Assembly: GCF_014649955.1 (NCBI RefSeq)
Contig: NZ_BMUA01000013.1
Location: forward strand, 166,289-230,288
Direction: 5' to 3'
Length of the DNA stretch: 64,000 nucleotides
Source: Streptomyces violascens
GTDB taxonomy: Bacteria > Actinomycetota > Actinomycetes > Streptomycetales > Streptomycetaceae
Shown: piece after piece, positions 28,142 to 36,880 of the stretch
Layout: each line of letters begins with the position of its first letter
How positions within the stretch are numbered: the first letter of the stretch is position 1
Program-made: the position numbers and the translations under genes
The notes under the pieces: generated by a model
What the model was told of the DNA's origin: nothing
Database searches by the model: none
The model's input: only the letters and a program-made list of their open reading frames with translations

Positions 28142-29293
28142 ATGGCACTGAGGTCTCGACAGACATCGGGCGGGGAGCCCGCCAGGTCCGGCGGCATCGT
28201 CACCGCGCCGACCCGCGCCACCCCGGTCGTGGAGACCGAGGACGGCCGCCCCACCGTCACCGGCTGGCTCCGGCTCGGCAAGGACGGCCGGCTCTCCGCG
28301 TACGCGCCCGCCACCGGCGGCGTGGCCCGCTGGACCGAGTCGCGGCCGGGCGGCGCCTGGACGGGCCCCGACCTGGTCGCCCCGGGCAAAGGCCTCCAGT
28401 CGCACCTCTCGATCGCGCAGGGCGCCGACGGCTATGTGCACATGACGGCGCTGCGGCACACCCCCATGGAGGACGGCGGCACCTGGGCCGAGCTCGTCCA
28501 CGCCATCCAGTACCAGACGGGCCGCCCGGTCAAGAACTGGGCCGTGGTCGGCTCCCCGTATCCGCGCCGGGACTGGGAGAAGGGCCTCAAGATGGGCCAC
28601 CCCTCGGTGGGCGTGGACTCGGCGGGCAACGCCCAGATCGTGGTGCGCAACGCCTTCGGCGGGGTCTCCGCGCGCGGCCAGGAGCCGTCGGGCAAGTGGG
28701 CGGGCTGGGCCGACCTCAACGGAAACGGGGCCGACCGCTCGATATCGGTCGTGGCGGGCGAGGCTGGCCGGATGGTCATCCACGCGCCGTCCAACACCGG
28801 CATCATGCGCTTCGAACGGGCCGACGCGAAGGCCTCCTTCGTGGAGATCGACAAGCTGGCCGCCGACCCCGAGACCGGCACCATCACCGGCCTGGTCACC
28901 TCGGAGGGCGGCCGCATCACCTTCTTCCTGCGCGACGCCAAGTCCGGCGAGCTGCGCGCCTGGCGCGGTGACGGCCCCGCCACGCCGCTCGGCGGCCGGG
29001 GTTCGGGCCCGGTCGCGCTGCTCCGCAAGGAGATCGACGGTGTCGACTGCACGGTGCTGGCCCAGCGCGACCGCGACGGCCGTCCCGCGATAGCGGCCTA
29101 CCCCAGCGAGCAGGAGGACGCTGGGGTCACCTGGACGCCGACCGGCGAAGTCTGCGCGGGCGCCCCGGCGTTGGCGCTGGACGCCGACGGCCGGATCGTC
29201 CTCGGCGTGTTCACCCCGGACGGCGGCCTGCGCATCACCCGCCAGCGCACGGACGAGCCGGGCCTGGCCCTGGAGGCCTGGCAGCAGGTCTGA
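28142..29293 (+). CDS. Conserved hypothetical protein, beta-propeller-like repeats
   Basis: A 383-residue protein without signal peptide or membrane helix. After a 20-residue polar tail it has repeated units of about 45 residues with patterns such as RLGKDGRLSAYAPATGG, GWADLNGNGADRSISVVAG and WTPTGEVCAGAPALALDADG. These resemble a lectin-like or sialidase-like beta-propeller. No catalytic motif can be named. The start is ATG 28142, with AAAGGTGG about 10 bases upstream; an earlier in-frame start at 28088 cannot be excluded. It is transcribed alone, between two terminators. Function unknown. Confidence 0.7.
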   Translation: MALRSRQTSGGEPARSGGIVTAPTRATPVVETEDGRPTVTGWLRLGKDGRLSAYAPATGGVARWTESRPGGAWTGPDLVAPGKGLQSHLSIAQGADGYVHMTALRHTPMEDGGTWAELVHAIQYQTGRPVKNWAVVGSPYPRRDWEKGLKMGHPSVGVDSAGNAQIVVRNAFGGVSARGQEPSGKWAGWADLNGNGADRSISVVAGEAGRMVIHAPSNTGIMRFERADAKASFVEIDKLAADPETGTITGLVTSEGGRITFFLRDAKSGELRAWRGDGPATPLGGRGSGPVALLRKEIDGVDCTVLAQRDRDGRPAIAAYPSEQEDAGVTWTPTGEVCAGAPALALDADGRIVLGVFTPDGGLRITRQRTDEPGLALEAWQQV

Positions 29294-29314
29294 CGCACAC
29301 CGCACCGCACGGAG

Positions 29315-29346
29315 AGGCCCGGGACCGGATCACCGGTCCCGGGCCT
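29315..29346 (+). terminator. Terminator after hypothetical gene
   Basis: Perfect 14-bp stem AGGCCCGGGACCGG / CCGGTCCCGGGCCT, tetraloop ATCA, then TTT; 22 bp after the stop. Confidence 0.85.
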
Positions 29347-29402
29347 TTCATGCAGGGATGACATACCGTCAACAGCCTTGCCCGGGCCGGGACTTGGGAA
29401 CG

Positions 29403-29436
29403 GCAGAGGCCCCGCACCGAAGTGCGGGGCCTCTGC
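29403..29436 (-). terminator. Terminator after fadB
   Basis: Perfect 15-bp stem GCAGAGGCCCCGCAC / GTGCGGGGCCTCTGC with loop CGAA, 13 bp beyond the fadB stop on the minus strand. Confidence 0.85.
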
Positions 29437-29448
29437 TGTGGGGCCGTG

Positions 29449-31581
29449 TTACGCGGGGACGCTCGCGATGCCCTGCGCCAGGAACTTCTTGCCGTTGACG
29501 CGCTCAGAGACGCCTTCGCGGTCCAGGTACGGCGTGATGCCGCCCAGGTGGAAGGGCCAGCCGGCGCCCGTGATCAGGCAGAGGTCGATGTCCTGGGCCT
29601 CGGCGACGACGCCCTCGTCCAGCATCAGACCGATCTCCTGCGCCACCGCGTCCAGGACGCGGTCCCGGGTCTGCTCCTCGGTCAGGGCGACATCGCCCTG
29701 CTTGAGGAGCGCGGCGACCTCCGGGTCCAGCTCCGGCTTGCCGGAGTCGTACACGTAGAAGCCGCGCTTGCCGGCCTTCACGACCGCGGCCAGGTTCTCC
29801 GAGACCGTGAAGCGGTCCGGGAAGGCGCGGTTGAGGGTCTCGGACACGTGCAGACCGATGGCCGGGCCGACCAGCTCCAGGAGGACCAGCGGCGACATCG
29901 GCAGACCGAGCGGCTCGACGGCCTTCTCGGCGACGGCGACCGGGGTGCCCTCGTCGATGACGTTCTGGATCTCGCCCATGAAGCGGGTCAGGATGCGGTT
30001 GACGACGAACGCCGGGGCGTCCTTCACCAGGACCGCGGTCTTCTTCAGCTTGCGCGCGACGCCGAAGGCCGTGGCCAGCGAGACGTCGTCGGTCTGCTCG
30101 CCGCGGACGATCTCCAGGAGCGGCAGGATCGCGACCGGGTTGAAGAAGTGGAAGCCGACGACCCGCTCGGGGTGCTTCAGCTTCGACGCCATCTCGGTGA
30201 CCGAGAGCGAGGAGGTGTTGGTGGCGAGGATCGCGTGCGCCGGGGCGACCGCCTCGACCTCCGCGAACACCTGCTGCTTGACGCCGATCTCCTCGAAGAC
30301 GGCCTCGATGATGAAGTCGGCGTCCGAGAAGCCCTCGGCCTTGTCGAGGACACCGGAGACCAGGCCCTTGAGACGGTTGGCCTTGTCCTGGTTGATCCGG
30401 GACTTCGAGAGCAGCTTGTCGATCTCGGCGTGGACGTAGCCCACGCCCTTGTCGACGCGCTCCTGGTCGATGTCGGTCAGGACGACCGGCACCTCCAGGC
30501 GGCGCAGGAACAGCAGGGCGAGCTGCGAGGCCATCAGGCCCGCACCCACGACGCCGACCTTGGTGACCGGGCGCGCCAGGTTCTTGTCCGGGGCGCCGGC
30601 CGGGCGCTTGGCGCGCTTCTGGACCAGGTTGAACGCGTAGATGCCGGACCGCAGTTCGCCACCCATGATCAGGTCGGCGAGCGCGGTGTCCTCGGCGTCG
30701 AAGCCGGCCTGGAGGTCGCCGTCCTTGGACGCCGCGATGATGTCGAGGGCGCGGTAGGCGGCCGGGGCGGCGCCGTGCACCTTCGAGTCGGCGATGAAGC
30801 GGCCCTTGGCGACGGCCTGGTCCCAGGCCTCGCCGCGGTCGACCTCGGGGCGCTCGACCGTGACGTCGCCCTTCAGGACGTTCGCGGTCCAGATGAGGGA
30901 CTGCTCCAGGAAGTCGGCACCCTCGAAGAGGGCGTCGGCGATGCCGAGTTCGAAGACCTGCTTGCCCTTGAGCTGGCGGTTCTGGTTCAGCGAGTTCTCG
31001 ATGATGACCGAGACGGCCTTGTCGGCGCCGATCAGGTTGGGGAGCAGCGTGCAGCCGCCCCAGCCCGGGACGAGGCCGAGGAAGACCTCGGGCAGCGAGA
31101 ACGCGGGCAGCGCCTTGGAGACGGTGCGGTAGGTGCAGTGCAGACCGACCTCGACACCGCCGCCCATCGCGGCACCGTTGTAGTAGGCGAAGGTCGGCAC
31201 GGCCAGCGCGGCCAGGCGCTTGAAGACCTCGTGGCCGCTCTTGCCGATGGCCAGGGCGTCCTCGTGGCGCTTAAGGATCTCGACGCCCTTGAGGTCGGCG
31301 CCGACCGCGAAGATGAACGGCTTGCCCGTGACACCGGCGCCGACGATGGCGCCCTCGGCGGCCTCCTTCTCGACCTGGTCGATGGCGGCGTTGAGGTTCG
31401 CCAGCGAGCCCGGTCCGAAGGTGGTCGGCTTGGTGTGGTCGAAGCCGTTGTCGAGCGTGATGAGGGCGAACCTGCCCGCCCCGTACGGCAGTTCCAGGTG
31501 ACGGACGTGCGCGGACGTCACGACCTCGTCGGGGAACAGCTCGGCCGCGCCCTTGAGAAGCTCAGCGGTGGTGGTGCTCAC
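29449..31581 (-). CDS. fadB: Fatty acid oxidation complex alpha subunit (enoyl-CoA hydratase / 3-hydroxyacyl-CoA dehydrogenase)
   Basis: A 710-residue bifunctional beta-oxidation protein. The N-terminal crotonase domain (about 1-300) contains KPFIFAVGADLKG and YNGAAMGGGVEVGLHC. The dehydrogenase NAD domain (from about 330) opens with KVGVVGAGLMASQLALL and includes VGFHFFNPVAILPLLEIVRG. The C-terminal dimerisation domain has VKDAPAFVVNRILTRF. It starts at GTG 31579-31581, overlapping the fadA stop (GTGA), so the two subunits are co-translated. It converts trans-enoyl-CoA through 3-hydroxyacyl-CoA to 3-ketoacyl-CoA. Confidence 0.94.
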   Translation of the reverse strand: MSTTTAELLKGAAELFPDEVVTSAHVRHLELPYGAGRFALITLDNGFDHTKPTTFGPGSLANLNAAIDQVEKEAAEGAIVGAGVTGKPFIFAVGADLKGVEILKRHEDALAIGKSGHEVFKRLAALAVPTFAYYNGAAMGGGVEVGLHCTYRTVSKALPAFSLPEVFLGLVPGWGGCTLLPNLIGADKAVSVIIENSLNQNRQLKGKQVFELGIADALFEGADFLEQSLIWTANVLKGDVTVERPEVDRGEAWDQAVAKGRFIADSKVHGAAPAAYRALDIIAASKDGDLQAGFDAEDTALADLIMGGELRSGIYAFNLVQKRAKRPAGAPDKNLARPVTKVGVVGAGLMASQLALLFLRRLEVPVVLTDIDQERVDKGVGYVHAEIDKLLSKSRINQDKANRLKGLVSGVLDKAEGFSDADFIIEAVFEEIGVKQQVFAEVEAVAPAHAILATNTSSLSVTEMASKLKHPERVVGFHFFNPVAILPLLEIVRGEQTDDVSLATAFGVARKLKKTAVLVKDAPAFVVNRILTRFMGEIQNVIDEGTPVAVAEKAVEPLGLPMSPLVLLELVGPAIGLHVSETLNRAFPDRFTVSENLAAVVKAGKRGFYVYDSGKPELDPEVAALLKQGDVALTEEQTRDRVLDAVAQEIGLMLDEGVVAEAQDIDLCLITGAGWPFHLGGITPYLDREGVSERVNGKKFLAQGIASVPA

Positions 31582-32804
31582 TTGCTGCCTCCGGCGTCCT
31601 TGTGGTGCGGGTTCTCCCAGATGACCGTGGCGCCCATGCCGAAGCCGACGCACATGGTGGTGAGGCCGTAGCGGACCTCCGGCTGCTCCTCGAACTGCCG
31701 GGCCAGCTGCGTCATCAGGCGTACGCCGGAGGAGGCGAGCGGGTGACCGTAGGCGATGGCGCCGCCGTACTGGTTGACGCGCGCGTCGTCGTCGGCGATG
31801 CCGTAGTGGTCCAGGAACGCGAGGACCTGGACGGCGAACGCCTCGTTGATCTCGAAGAGGTTGATGTCCTCGATCGACAGCCCCGCCTTGGCGAGGGCCT
31901 TCTCGGTCGCCGGGATCGGGCCGTAGCCCATGACCTCCGGCTCGACGCCGGCGAAGGCGTACGAGACGAGGCGCATCTTCACGGGGAGGTTGTTCTCCCG
32001 CGCGAACTCCTCGGACGCGATGATCGACGCGGTGGCGCCGTCGTTGAGGCCGGCCGCGTTGCCCGCGGTGACGTTGCCGTGCACACGGAACGGCGTCTTG
32101 AGGCCCGCGAGGCTCTCCAGGGTGGTGCCCGGACGCATCGGCTCGTCGGCGGTGACGAGACCCCAGCCGGTCTCGCCCACCTCGGCGTTGGTGTTGCGCA
32201 CCGAGATCGGCACGAGGTCCTGCTGGATCTTGCCGTCGGCGTACGCCTTGGCGGCCTTCTCCTGCGAGCGGACCGCGTACTCGTCGGCGCGCAGCTTGGT
32301 GATCTGCGGGTAGCGGTCGTGCAGGTTCTCGGCGGTCATGCCCATGAAGAGGGCGGACTCGTCGACCAGCTTCTCGCTGACGAACCGCGGGTTCGGGTCG
32401 ACGCCCTCGCCCATGGGGTGGCGGCCCATGTGCTCGACGCCACCGGCGATCACGGCGTCGTACGCGCCGAACGCGATCGAGCCGGCGACCGAGGTCACGG
32501 CGGTCAGGGCGCCCGCGCACATGCGGTCGATGGAGTAGCCGGGCACGGACTGCGGGAGGCCCGCGAGGATGCCGGCGGTACGGCCCAGGGTCAGGCCCTG
32601 GTCGCCGATCTGCGTGGTCGCGGCGATGGCGACCTCGTCGATCTTCGCGGGGTCGAGGGCCGGGTTGCGGCGCAGCAGCTCCCGGATCGCCTTGACGACC
32701 AGATCGTCGGCCCGGGTCTCGTGGTAGATGCCCTTCGGGCCCGCCTTGCCGAACGGGGTGCGGACGCCGTCGACGAAGACGACGTCCCTGACGGTACGAG
32801 GCAC
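31578..32804 (-). CDS. fadA: Acetyl-CoA C-acyltransferase (3-ketoacyl-CoA thiolase)
   Basis: A 408-residue thiolase. The acyl-carrying cysteine is in DRMCAGALTAV; the active-site histidine and second cysteine are in GGAIAYGHPLASSG and TTMCVGFGMG. It cleaves 3-ketoacyl-CoA with CoA, releasing acetyl-CoA, and forms the beta-oxidation complex with the overlapping fadB product. The start is GTG 32802-32804, with GGAGGAG well placed upstream. A TTACGAGTAA palindrome at 32885-32894 lies in its promoter region. Confidence 0.94.
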   Translation of the reverse strand: MPRTVRDVVFVDGVRTPFGKAGPKGIYHETRADDLVVKAIRELLRRNPALDPAKIDEVAIAATTQIGDQGLTLGRTAGILAGLPQSVPGYSIDRMCAGALTAVTSVAGSIAFGAYDAVIAGGVEHMGRHPMGEGVDPNPRFVSEKLVDESALFMGMTAENLHDRYPQITKLRADEYAVRSQEKAAKAYADGKIQQDLVPISVRNTNAEVGETGWGLVTADEPMRPGTTLESLAGLKTPFRVHGNVTAGNAAGLNDGATASIIASEEFARENNLPVKMRLVSYAFAGVEPEVMGYGPIPATEKALAKAGLSIEDINLFEINEAFAVQVLAFLDHYGIADDDARVNQYGGAIAYGHPLASSGVRLMTQLARQFEEQPEVRYGLTTMCVGFGMGATVIWENPHHKDAGGSK

Positions 32805-32855
32805 GATGGCTCTCCTCCAGGGTGCGGGGTGGCACTGCACTGCTGCGCACGCGAC

Positions 32856-32894
32856 TGAGCGCGCGCTCACCCCGCCCATGCTACTTACGAGTAA
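32856..32894 (-). promoter_or_regulatory. fadAB promoter region with two palindromes
   Basis: TTACGAGTAA (32885-32894) is a palindrome with TTAC/GTAA arms, inside GTTACTCGTAAGTAG on the minus strand, where TAAGTA could serve as -10. TGAGCGCGCGCTCA (32856-32869) is a second perfect 14-bp palindrome between this and the fadA start. The first looks like a TetR-family operator, the usual regulators of beta-oxidation genes in actinomycetes; the regulator is not in the window. Confidence 0.45.
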
Positions 32895-32987
32895 CCCCGC
32901 TGCCCACCCTTGGGGGCGGGAGCGGCGAACGTCACACCCCGGGTGGCCCCCGGGGGCCCGTGCGGCTGCGGGCCCCCGGCCCTTCCT

Positions 32988-33052
32988 GGGGCTGCGCCCC
33001 AGACTCCGTATCGCGCCTGAAGGGCGCTCGTCCTCAAACGCCGGACGGGCTG
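32988..33052. repeat. Streptomyces dispersed intergenic repeat
   Basis: The stretch begins with the hairpin GGGGC-TGC-GCCCC (32988-33000) and runs through CGCCTGAAGGGCGCTCG and TCCTCAAACGCCGGACGGGC. From memory, this wording recurs in many intergenic regions of Streptomyces chromosomes. It lies between the fadA promoter and the GH35 terminator, in a gene-free stretch of 316 bp. Confidence 0.5.
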
Positions 33053-33067
33053 GGGATGCATCCCGAC

Positions 33068-33099
33068 GGGGTGGACCCTCCCCCCGGAGGGTCCACCCC
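33068..33099 (-). terminator. Terminator after GH35 gene
   Basis: Perfect 14-bp stem GGGGTGGACCCTCC / GGAGGGTCCACCCC with a CCCC loop, 22 bp beyond the stop of the leftward GH35 gene. Confidence 0.8.
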
Positions 33100-33120
33100 G
33101 GCAGGGGCGGGGTGGGGCTA

Positions 33121-36100
33121 CTACCCGCAGGTCAGCGTCGCCCCCGCCCAGTCCCCGTGGTCCAGCCCGTTCCCGTCACCCCCGTCGGTCACGACCAGGT
33201 CGACCACCTGCGCGCCCGACACGTCCGCGGCCAGCGGGACCGCGGCCCCCCGCCCCCGCAGCACCCCCGTCGCAGCCACCGCACGCCCGTCCGCCAGGAC
33301 GGAGAAGGCCACCGAACCGCCCCCGCCCGTCTCGTCGTCCACCCCCACCGACGCCGTGAACCGCGAGCACGCCCCGCCGAGGAACACCCTCACGTCCCCG
33401 GCCGCGTGCACCCCGAGCCCCTTCGCGTACGGCACGCCCGCGATGGACATCGGGCGTCCGTCGCCCGCCGCGTCCTCCCCGTTGGAGGTGTTGCGCTCCA
33501 CCGGCCCCCATCCGTTCGTCGCGGTGAAGTCGAGATCCGCGACGTCGTGCGCCCCGGCCCCCGGCGAAGGGGGCGGCGAGGCCACGCCCGCCGCCGCGGA
33601 GGCCGTGCCGCCCCGGTACCGCGCCGCCGCCGAGAGCACCGCCGACCAGGGCCCCGAACCACTCGCCGCCGTCACCTTCCAGGCGCGCGTCACCGTGCGC
33701 CCGGCCGGCACGTCCCCCAGCGCCTGGGTGAGCGGCGCGGAGGCCGTCCATCCGTCGGGCAGCCGCACGGTGAGCGAGGCGTCCCGCGCCGCCGTCCGGC
33801 GCGGCGTGAAGGACGCCGTCACCTCGCCCGCCGCACCCCGCCCGATCGTGTCCGGCGCCGAGATCCGTACATCCGCGCCTGCCCGGGGATCGCGGTTCGT
33901 CGCTGCCGACCAGCCCGGCGAGGCGATGTCCCCGTACCGCAGCGGCGTCGTGTGGTTCCCGTACGCGTCCAGGGTCACCTTCCCGAGCCCGTCGCCGCCC
34001 GCGTCCTCGCCGATCACCGCGATGGCGACCGTGTTGTGGCCGTGGGTGCGCAGCATGCCGGGCTGCACCGGGAACGACTTCTGCGGCCCGAGGGCGTTCA
34101 CGTACAGGCCGGTCATCCAGCCGTTGACGTACACGAGCGCCCGGTAGTGCTTCGCCTTGTCGTCCGAGATCGTCAGGCCGAGCGGTACGTCCTGGCCCTG
34201 TGGCAGGTCCAGGTCGAAGGCGGCGCGGTACCAGGAGACCCCGGCGGCGCCGGAGCGCGTGTCAGGCAGGGAGGTGGAAGGCCAGCCGCCGTCCGGGTAG
34301 CCGGGCAGGTGCATGCCCTGGCGTTCGCCGTACAGGCCACCGGTGTTGAGCCCGCCGCGCACCGGATCGACGAGGTCCTCGCCGCCGAGCGCGCCCTGCA
34401 GGCGCCACCCGATCTGCTTCGCCGAGCCCACGAGCCGCACCGACGTCAGCCCGCGCGGCTGCTTGTGGCTGTCGTCGGCCGACCAGTCCTGCTCGTGCGC
34501 CATGTCGGCCGCGAGCACCGCGAGGACGTTGTCCTTGCCCGCCTTCAGGACCCCGCCCGGCACCGCGAACAGATGCGTCGCATCCGCGGAGCTGCCCAGA
34601 TAGGTGCCGTTGAGCCACGCCAGGTACGCGCCGCCCTTGCCCGTGGTGGCGTCGACCTGGATGCCCGACTCCGTGCCGGCGGCCGCGAAGTGGCCCCGGT
34701 ACCAGATCGACCCGGCGTGGAAGCCGTAGTCGTCCGCCGAGAGCACCGGCTTGTCGGCGGCCCGCCACGCCGCGTCGTCGAACCCGGGCTCCGCCTCCGG
34801 AGTCTCGCGCTGGACCTTCCAGCTGCCCAGCGCCGGAAGGGAGGCCGGCTTCGGCCCGGCGAGCGCGCTCCCCGTCGTGTCGAGCGCGCCCGGCGCGGGT
34901 CGCCCGTTCCAGCTCACCGACGTCGCGGGCGCACCGGTCAGGACGTGCAGCGAGGCCGCCTTGTCGGTGTCCCCGGTGAGCTTCAGTACGCCCCTGTCGT
35001 ACGAGGCGGTCCTCAGGAGCTCCGGACCGCTCGCCAGGACCGGCCCCTGCGGGGTGTCGAGCCGCCAGTACGTGTCGGCTGTCGCGTCGTCAGCAAGCAG
35101 TAGGAGCAAGGGAGTTGAACCGTTCGACGGGGTGATGAGGACCTGCGCCAGGCCGTCGTGTCTGTAGTTGAGGCGCAGGTCGCCGGTCGCCGCGTCCCAC
35201 GTCTGCCCGACCTGCCCGCTCAGCACCTTCACGCCGGGCCGCGCCGCATACCGCAGCACGCTCTCGCCGTCCTGACCGTGCCGTCCGTACAGCAGCGCGA
35301 CGTCCCGCGCGCCGAACGTCCCGTGCGTCATGAGCTCGGACGTCGAGTACGTCAGTCGCTGGTGGTCCATCGCGTAGTCGGAGACGAGGAGCTTCGAGTC
35401 GCGGCCGTCGACCGTCAGCGCCGTGCCGGGCTCCTGCGGCACCGACGCGTACCCGCCGAGCGCCAGATGCGTGGTGTCCTTCGCCTTGTTGTTGACGTCC
35501 TTGTGCCGCACGACGGTGATCGTGGTGCCGTCGTCGGGGTTGCGCCGGTCGCGGCGCAGCACCGAGGCGTTGTCGGGCGCGCTCGCCGTCGCGCTCTGCG
35601 TCTTAGTCAGCGGCGCCACCGACTGCACCAGGTACCCGAGCCGCTTGTCGACCAGGTACTTCTCGCTGAGCTGGCGGTCCTCGCGGATCGGCGCGCCGTA
35701 GTCGTACGAGCTGTAGACCGCGCCGGGTGAGGGCAGCCAGCCCCAGGAGGTGCCGCCGTAGGCCATGTAGAAGTTCTGCATCGTGGCGCCCGAGGCGATG
35801 TTGTTCTCGTAGGCGGCCTTCTCGAAGTCGCCGTCGGTGAGGCGGCGGCACTTGTCGAAGCCGGGGCCGCCCCACGGGTCGAAGGAGCCGCCCTGGAATT
35901 CGGCCAGAAACAGCGGTTCGTCACTCGATTTCGCACCGGACAGATCGGGCAGCCCGTGCCAGGTGTCGGGGCTGGAGCAGTTGAAGCCCTGCGGGTAGGA
36001 GTCGTGCCCGTCGATGTCGAGTTCCTTGGCGAACACGCCGTTGTGGTTGCCCGTCAGCGGCACGGTGATGCCGTCCGCGTGCGCCTTGTCGACCAGGTGC

Positions 36101-36732
36101 CGGATGTAGGCGTGGCCGTCGGGGGTGTCCTGGTAGTACTCGTTCTCCACCTGGTAGGCGATGACCGTGCCGGTGCCGTTGGTCAGCTGGTGGCGGGCCA
36201 GGACCGGGTCGATCCTGGAGAGCCATTCGTCGGCGGCGGCCAGATAGTCGGGCGCCGTGGTGCGGGCCTTGCCCTTCTGGGTGACCAGCCAGCCGGGGAA
36301 GCCGCCGCCGTCGGTCTCGGCGTTGATGTACGGGCCGGGGCGGGCGATGACGTAGATCCCCACCTCGCGCGCGATGTCGAGCAGCTTGTCGACGTCCCGG
36401 ACGCCCGTGAAGTCGTAGACGCCGGGCTTCGGGGAGTGGAAGTCCCAGTCGAAGTAGATGGAGGCCGCGTTGAAGCCGCCCGCCTTCATCTTCTGCAGGA
36501 CGTCGCGCCACGCGTCGGGGCTGGGCAGCCGCCAGTAGTGGAACTCGCCGGACCAGATGGAGAGCGGCTTGCCGTCGATGGTGAGGGCGTGGTCGTCGTG
36601 GCCGACGGTGTGGGCGGCGGCGGGCGCCGTCGGGCGGGCCTGTGCGGCGGGCGCGGTGGCGGTGAGGCCGGCGGCGCCCAGGGCGAGCACGGTGGTGACC
36701 GCGAGAGCCGCCGCGCGTAATGGCGTGCGCAT
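33121..36732 (-). CDS. Secreted GH35 beta-galactosidase with C-terminal NPCBM domain
   Basis: A 1203-residue exported enzyme. A signal peptide (AALAVTTVLALGAAGLTATA ... AQA) precedes the GH35 (beta/alpha)8 domain (about 45-390). That domain contains SIWSGEFHYWRLP, the acid/base glutamate in YQVENEYY and the nucleophile glutamate in PLFLAEFQGG. Beta-sandwich and jelly-roll domains follow, as in fungal LacA-type enzymes. The last 140 residues (VADLDFTATNGWGPVERN ... YAKGLGVHAAGDVRVFLGG) form an NPCBM/NEW2 carbohydrate-binding domain. It should remove beta-galactosyl residues from plant or glycoprotein glycans outside the cell. ATG 36730-36732 follows GGAAGGAATGAC. No terminator separates it from the upstream 148-bp gap, which is otherwise empty. 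Confidence 0.93.
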   Translation of the reverse strand: MRTPLRAAALAVTTVLALGAAGLTATAPAAQARPTAPAAAHTVGHDDHALTIDGKPLSIWSGEFHYWRLPSPDAWRDVLQKMKAGGFNAASIYFDWDFHSPKPGVYDFTGVRDVDKLLDIAREVGIYVIARPGPYINAETDGGGFPGWLVTQKGKARTTAPDYLAAADEWLSRIDPVLARHQLTNGTGTVIAYQVENEYYQDTPDGHAYIRHLVDKAHADGITVPLTGNHNGVFAKELDIDGHDSYPQGFNCSSPDTWHGLPDLSGAKSSDEPLFLAEFQGGSFDPWGGPGFDKCRRLTDGDFEKAAYENNIASGATMQNFYMAYGGTSWGWLPSPGAVYSSYDYGAPIREDRQLSEKYLVDKRLGYLVQSVAPLTKTQSATASAPDNASVLRRDRRNPDDGTTITVVRHKDVNNKAKDTTHLALGGYASVPQEPGTALTVDGRDSKLLVSDYAMDHQRLTYSTSELMTHGTFGARDVALLYGRHGQDGESVLRYAARPGVKVLSGQVGQTWDAATGDLRLNYRHDGLAQVLITPSNGSTPLLLLLADDATADTYWRLDTPQGPVLASGPELLRTASYDRGVLKLTGDTDKAASLHVLTGAPATSVSWNGRPAPGALDTTGSALAGPKPASLPALGSWKVQRETPEAEPGFDDAAWRAADKPVLSADDYGFHAGSIWYRGHFAAAGTESGIQVDATTGKGGAYLAWLNGTYLGSSADATHLFAVPGGVLKAGKDNVLAVLAADMAHEQDWSADDSHKQPRGLTSVRLVGSAKQIGWRLQGALGGEDLVDPVRGGLNTGGLYGERQGMHLPGYPDGGWPSTSLPDTRSGAAGVSWYRAAFDLDLPQGQDVPLGLTISDDKAKHYRALVYVNGWMTGLYVNALGPQKSFPVQPGMLRTHGHNTVAIAVIGEDAGGDGLGKVTLDAYGNHTTPLRYGDIASPGWSAATNRDPRAGADVRISAPDTIGRGAAGEVTASFTPRRTAARDASLTVRLPDGWTASAPLTQALGDVPAGRTVTRAWKVTAASGSGPWSAVLSAAARYRGGTASAAAGVASPPPSPGAGAHDVADLDFTATNGWGPVERNTSNGEDAAGDGRPMSIAGVPYAKGLGVHAAGDVRVFLGGACSRFTASVGVDDETGGGGSVAFSVLADGRAVAATGVLRGRGAAVPLAADVSGAQVVDLVVTDGGDGNGLDHGDWAGATLTCG

Positions 36733-36880
36733 GTCATTCCTTCCGTGGTGCGGTGCACTGAAAGAATCTGATGCGGCGCACAGCCTAAAGCTGTTCGAGG
36801 CTGTTGGATACGGTCCGGTCTTGGGGAATTCTGGGCCCGCAGCGCCATGGAGGTGCCGCGGGCCCGACCCGTTCAGCCGG

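Noticed and set aside
29449..32850. Single 1133-codon minus-strand frame spanning fadB and fadA
   Set aside because: Only the fadB part is real protein; the upstream part is fadA read in another frame. The two genes meet at a GTGA overlap rather than forming a fusion.
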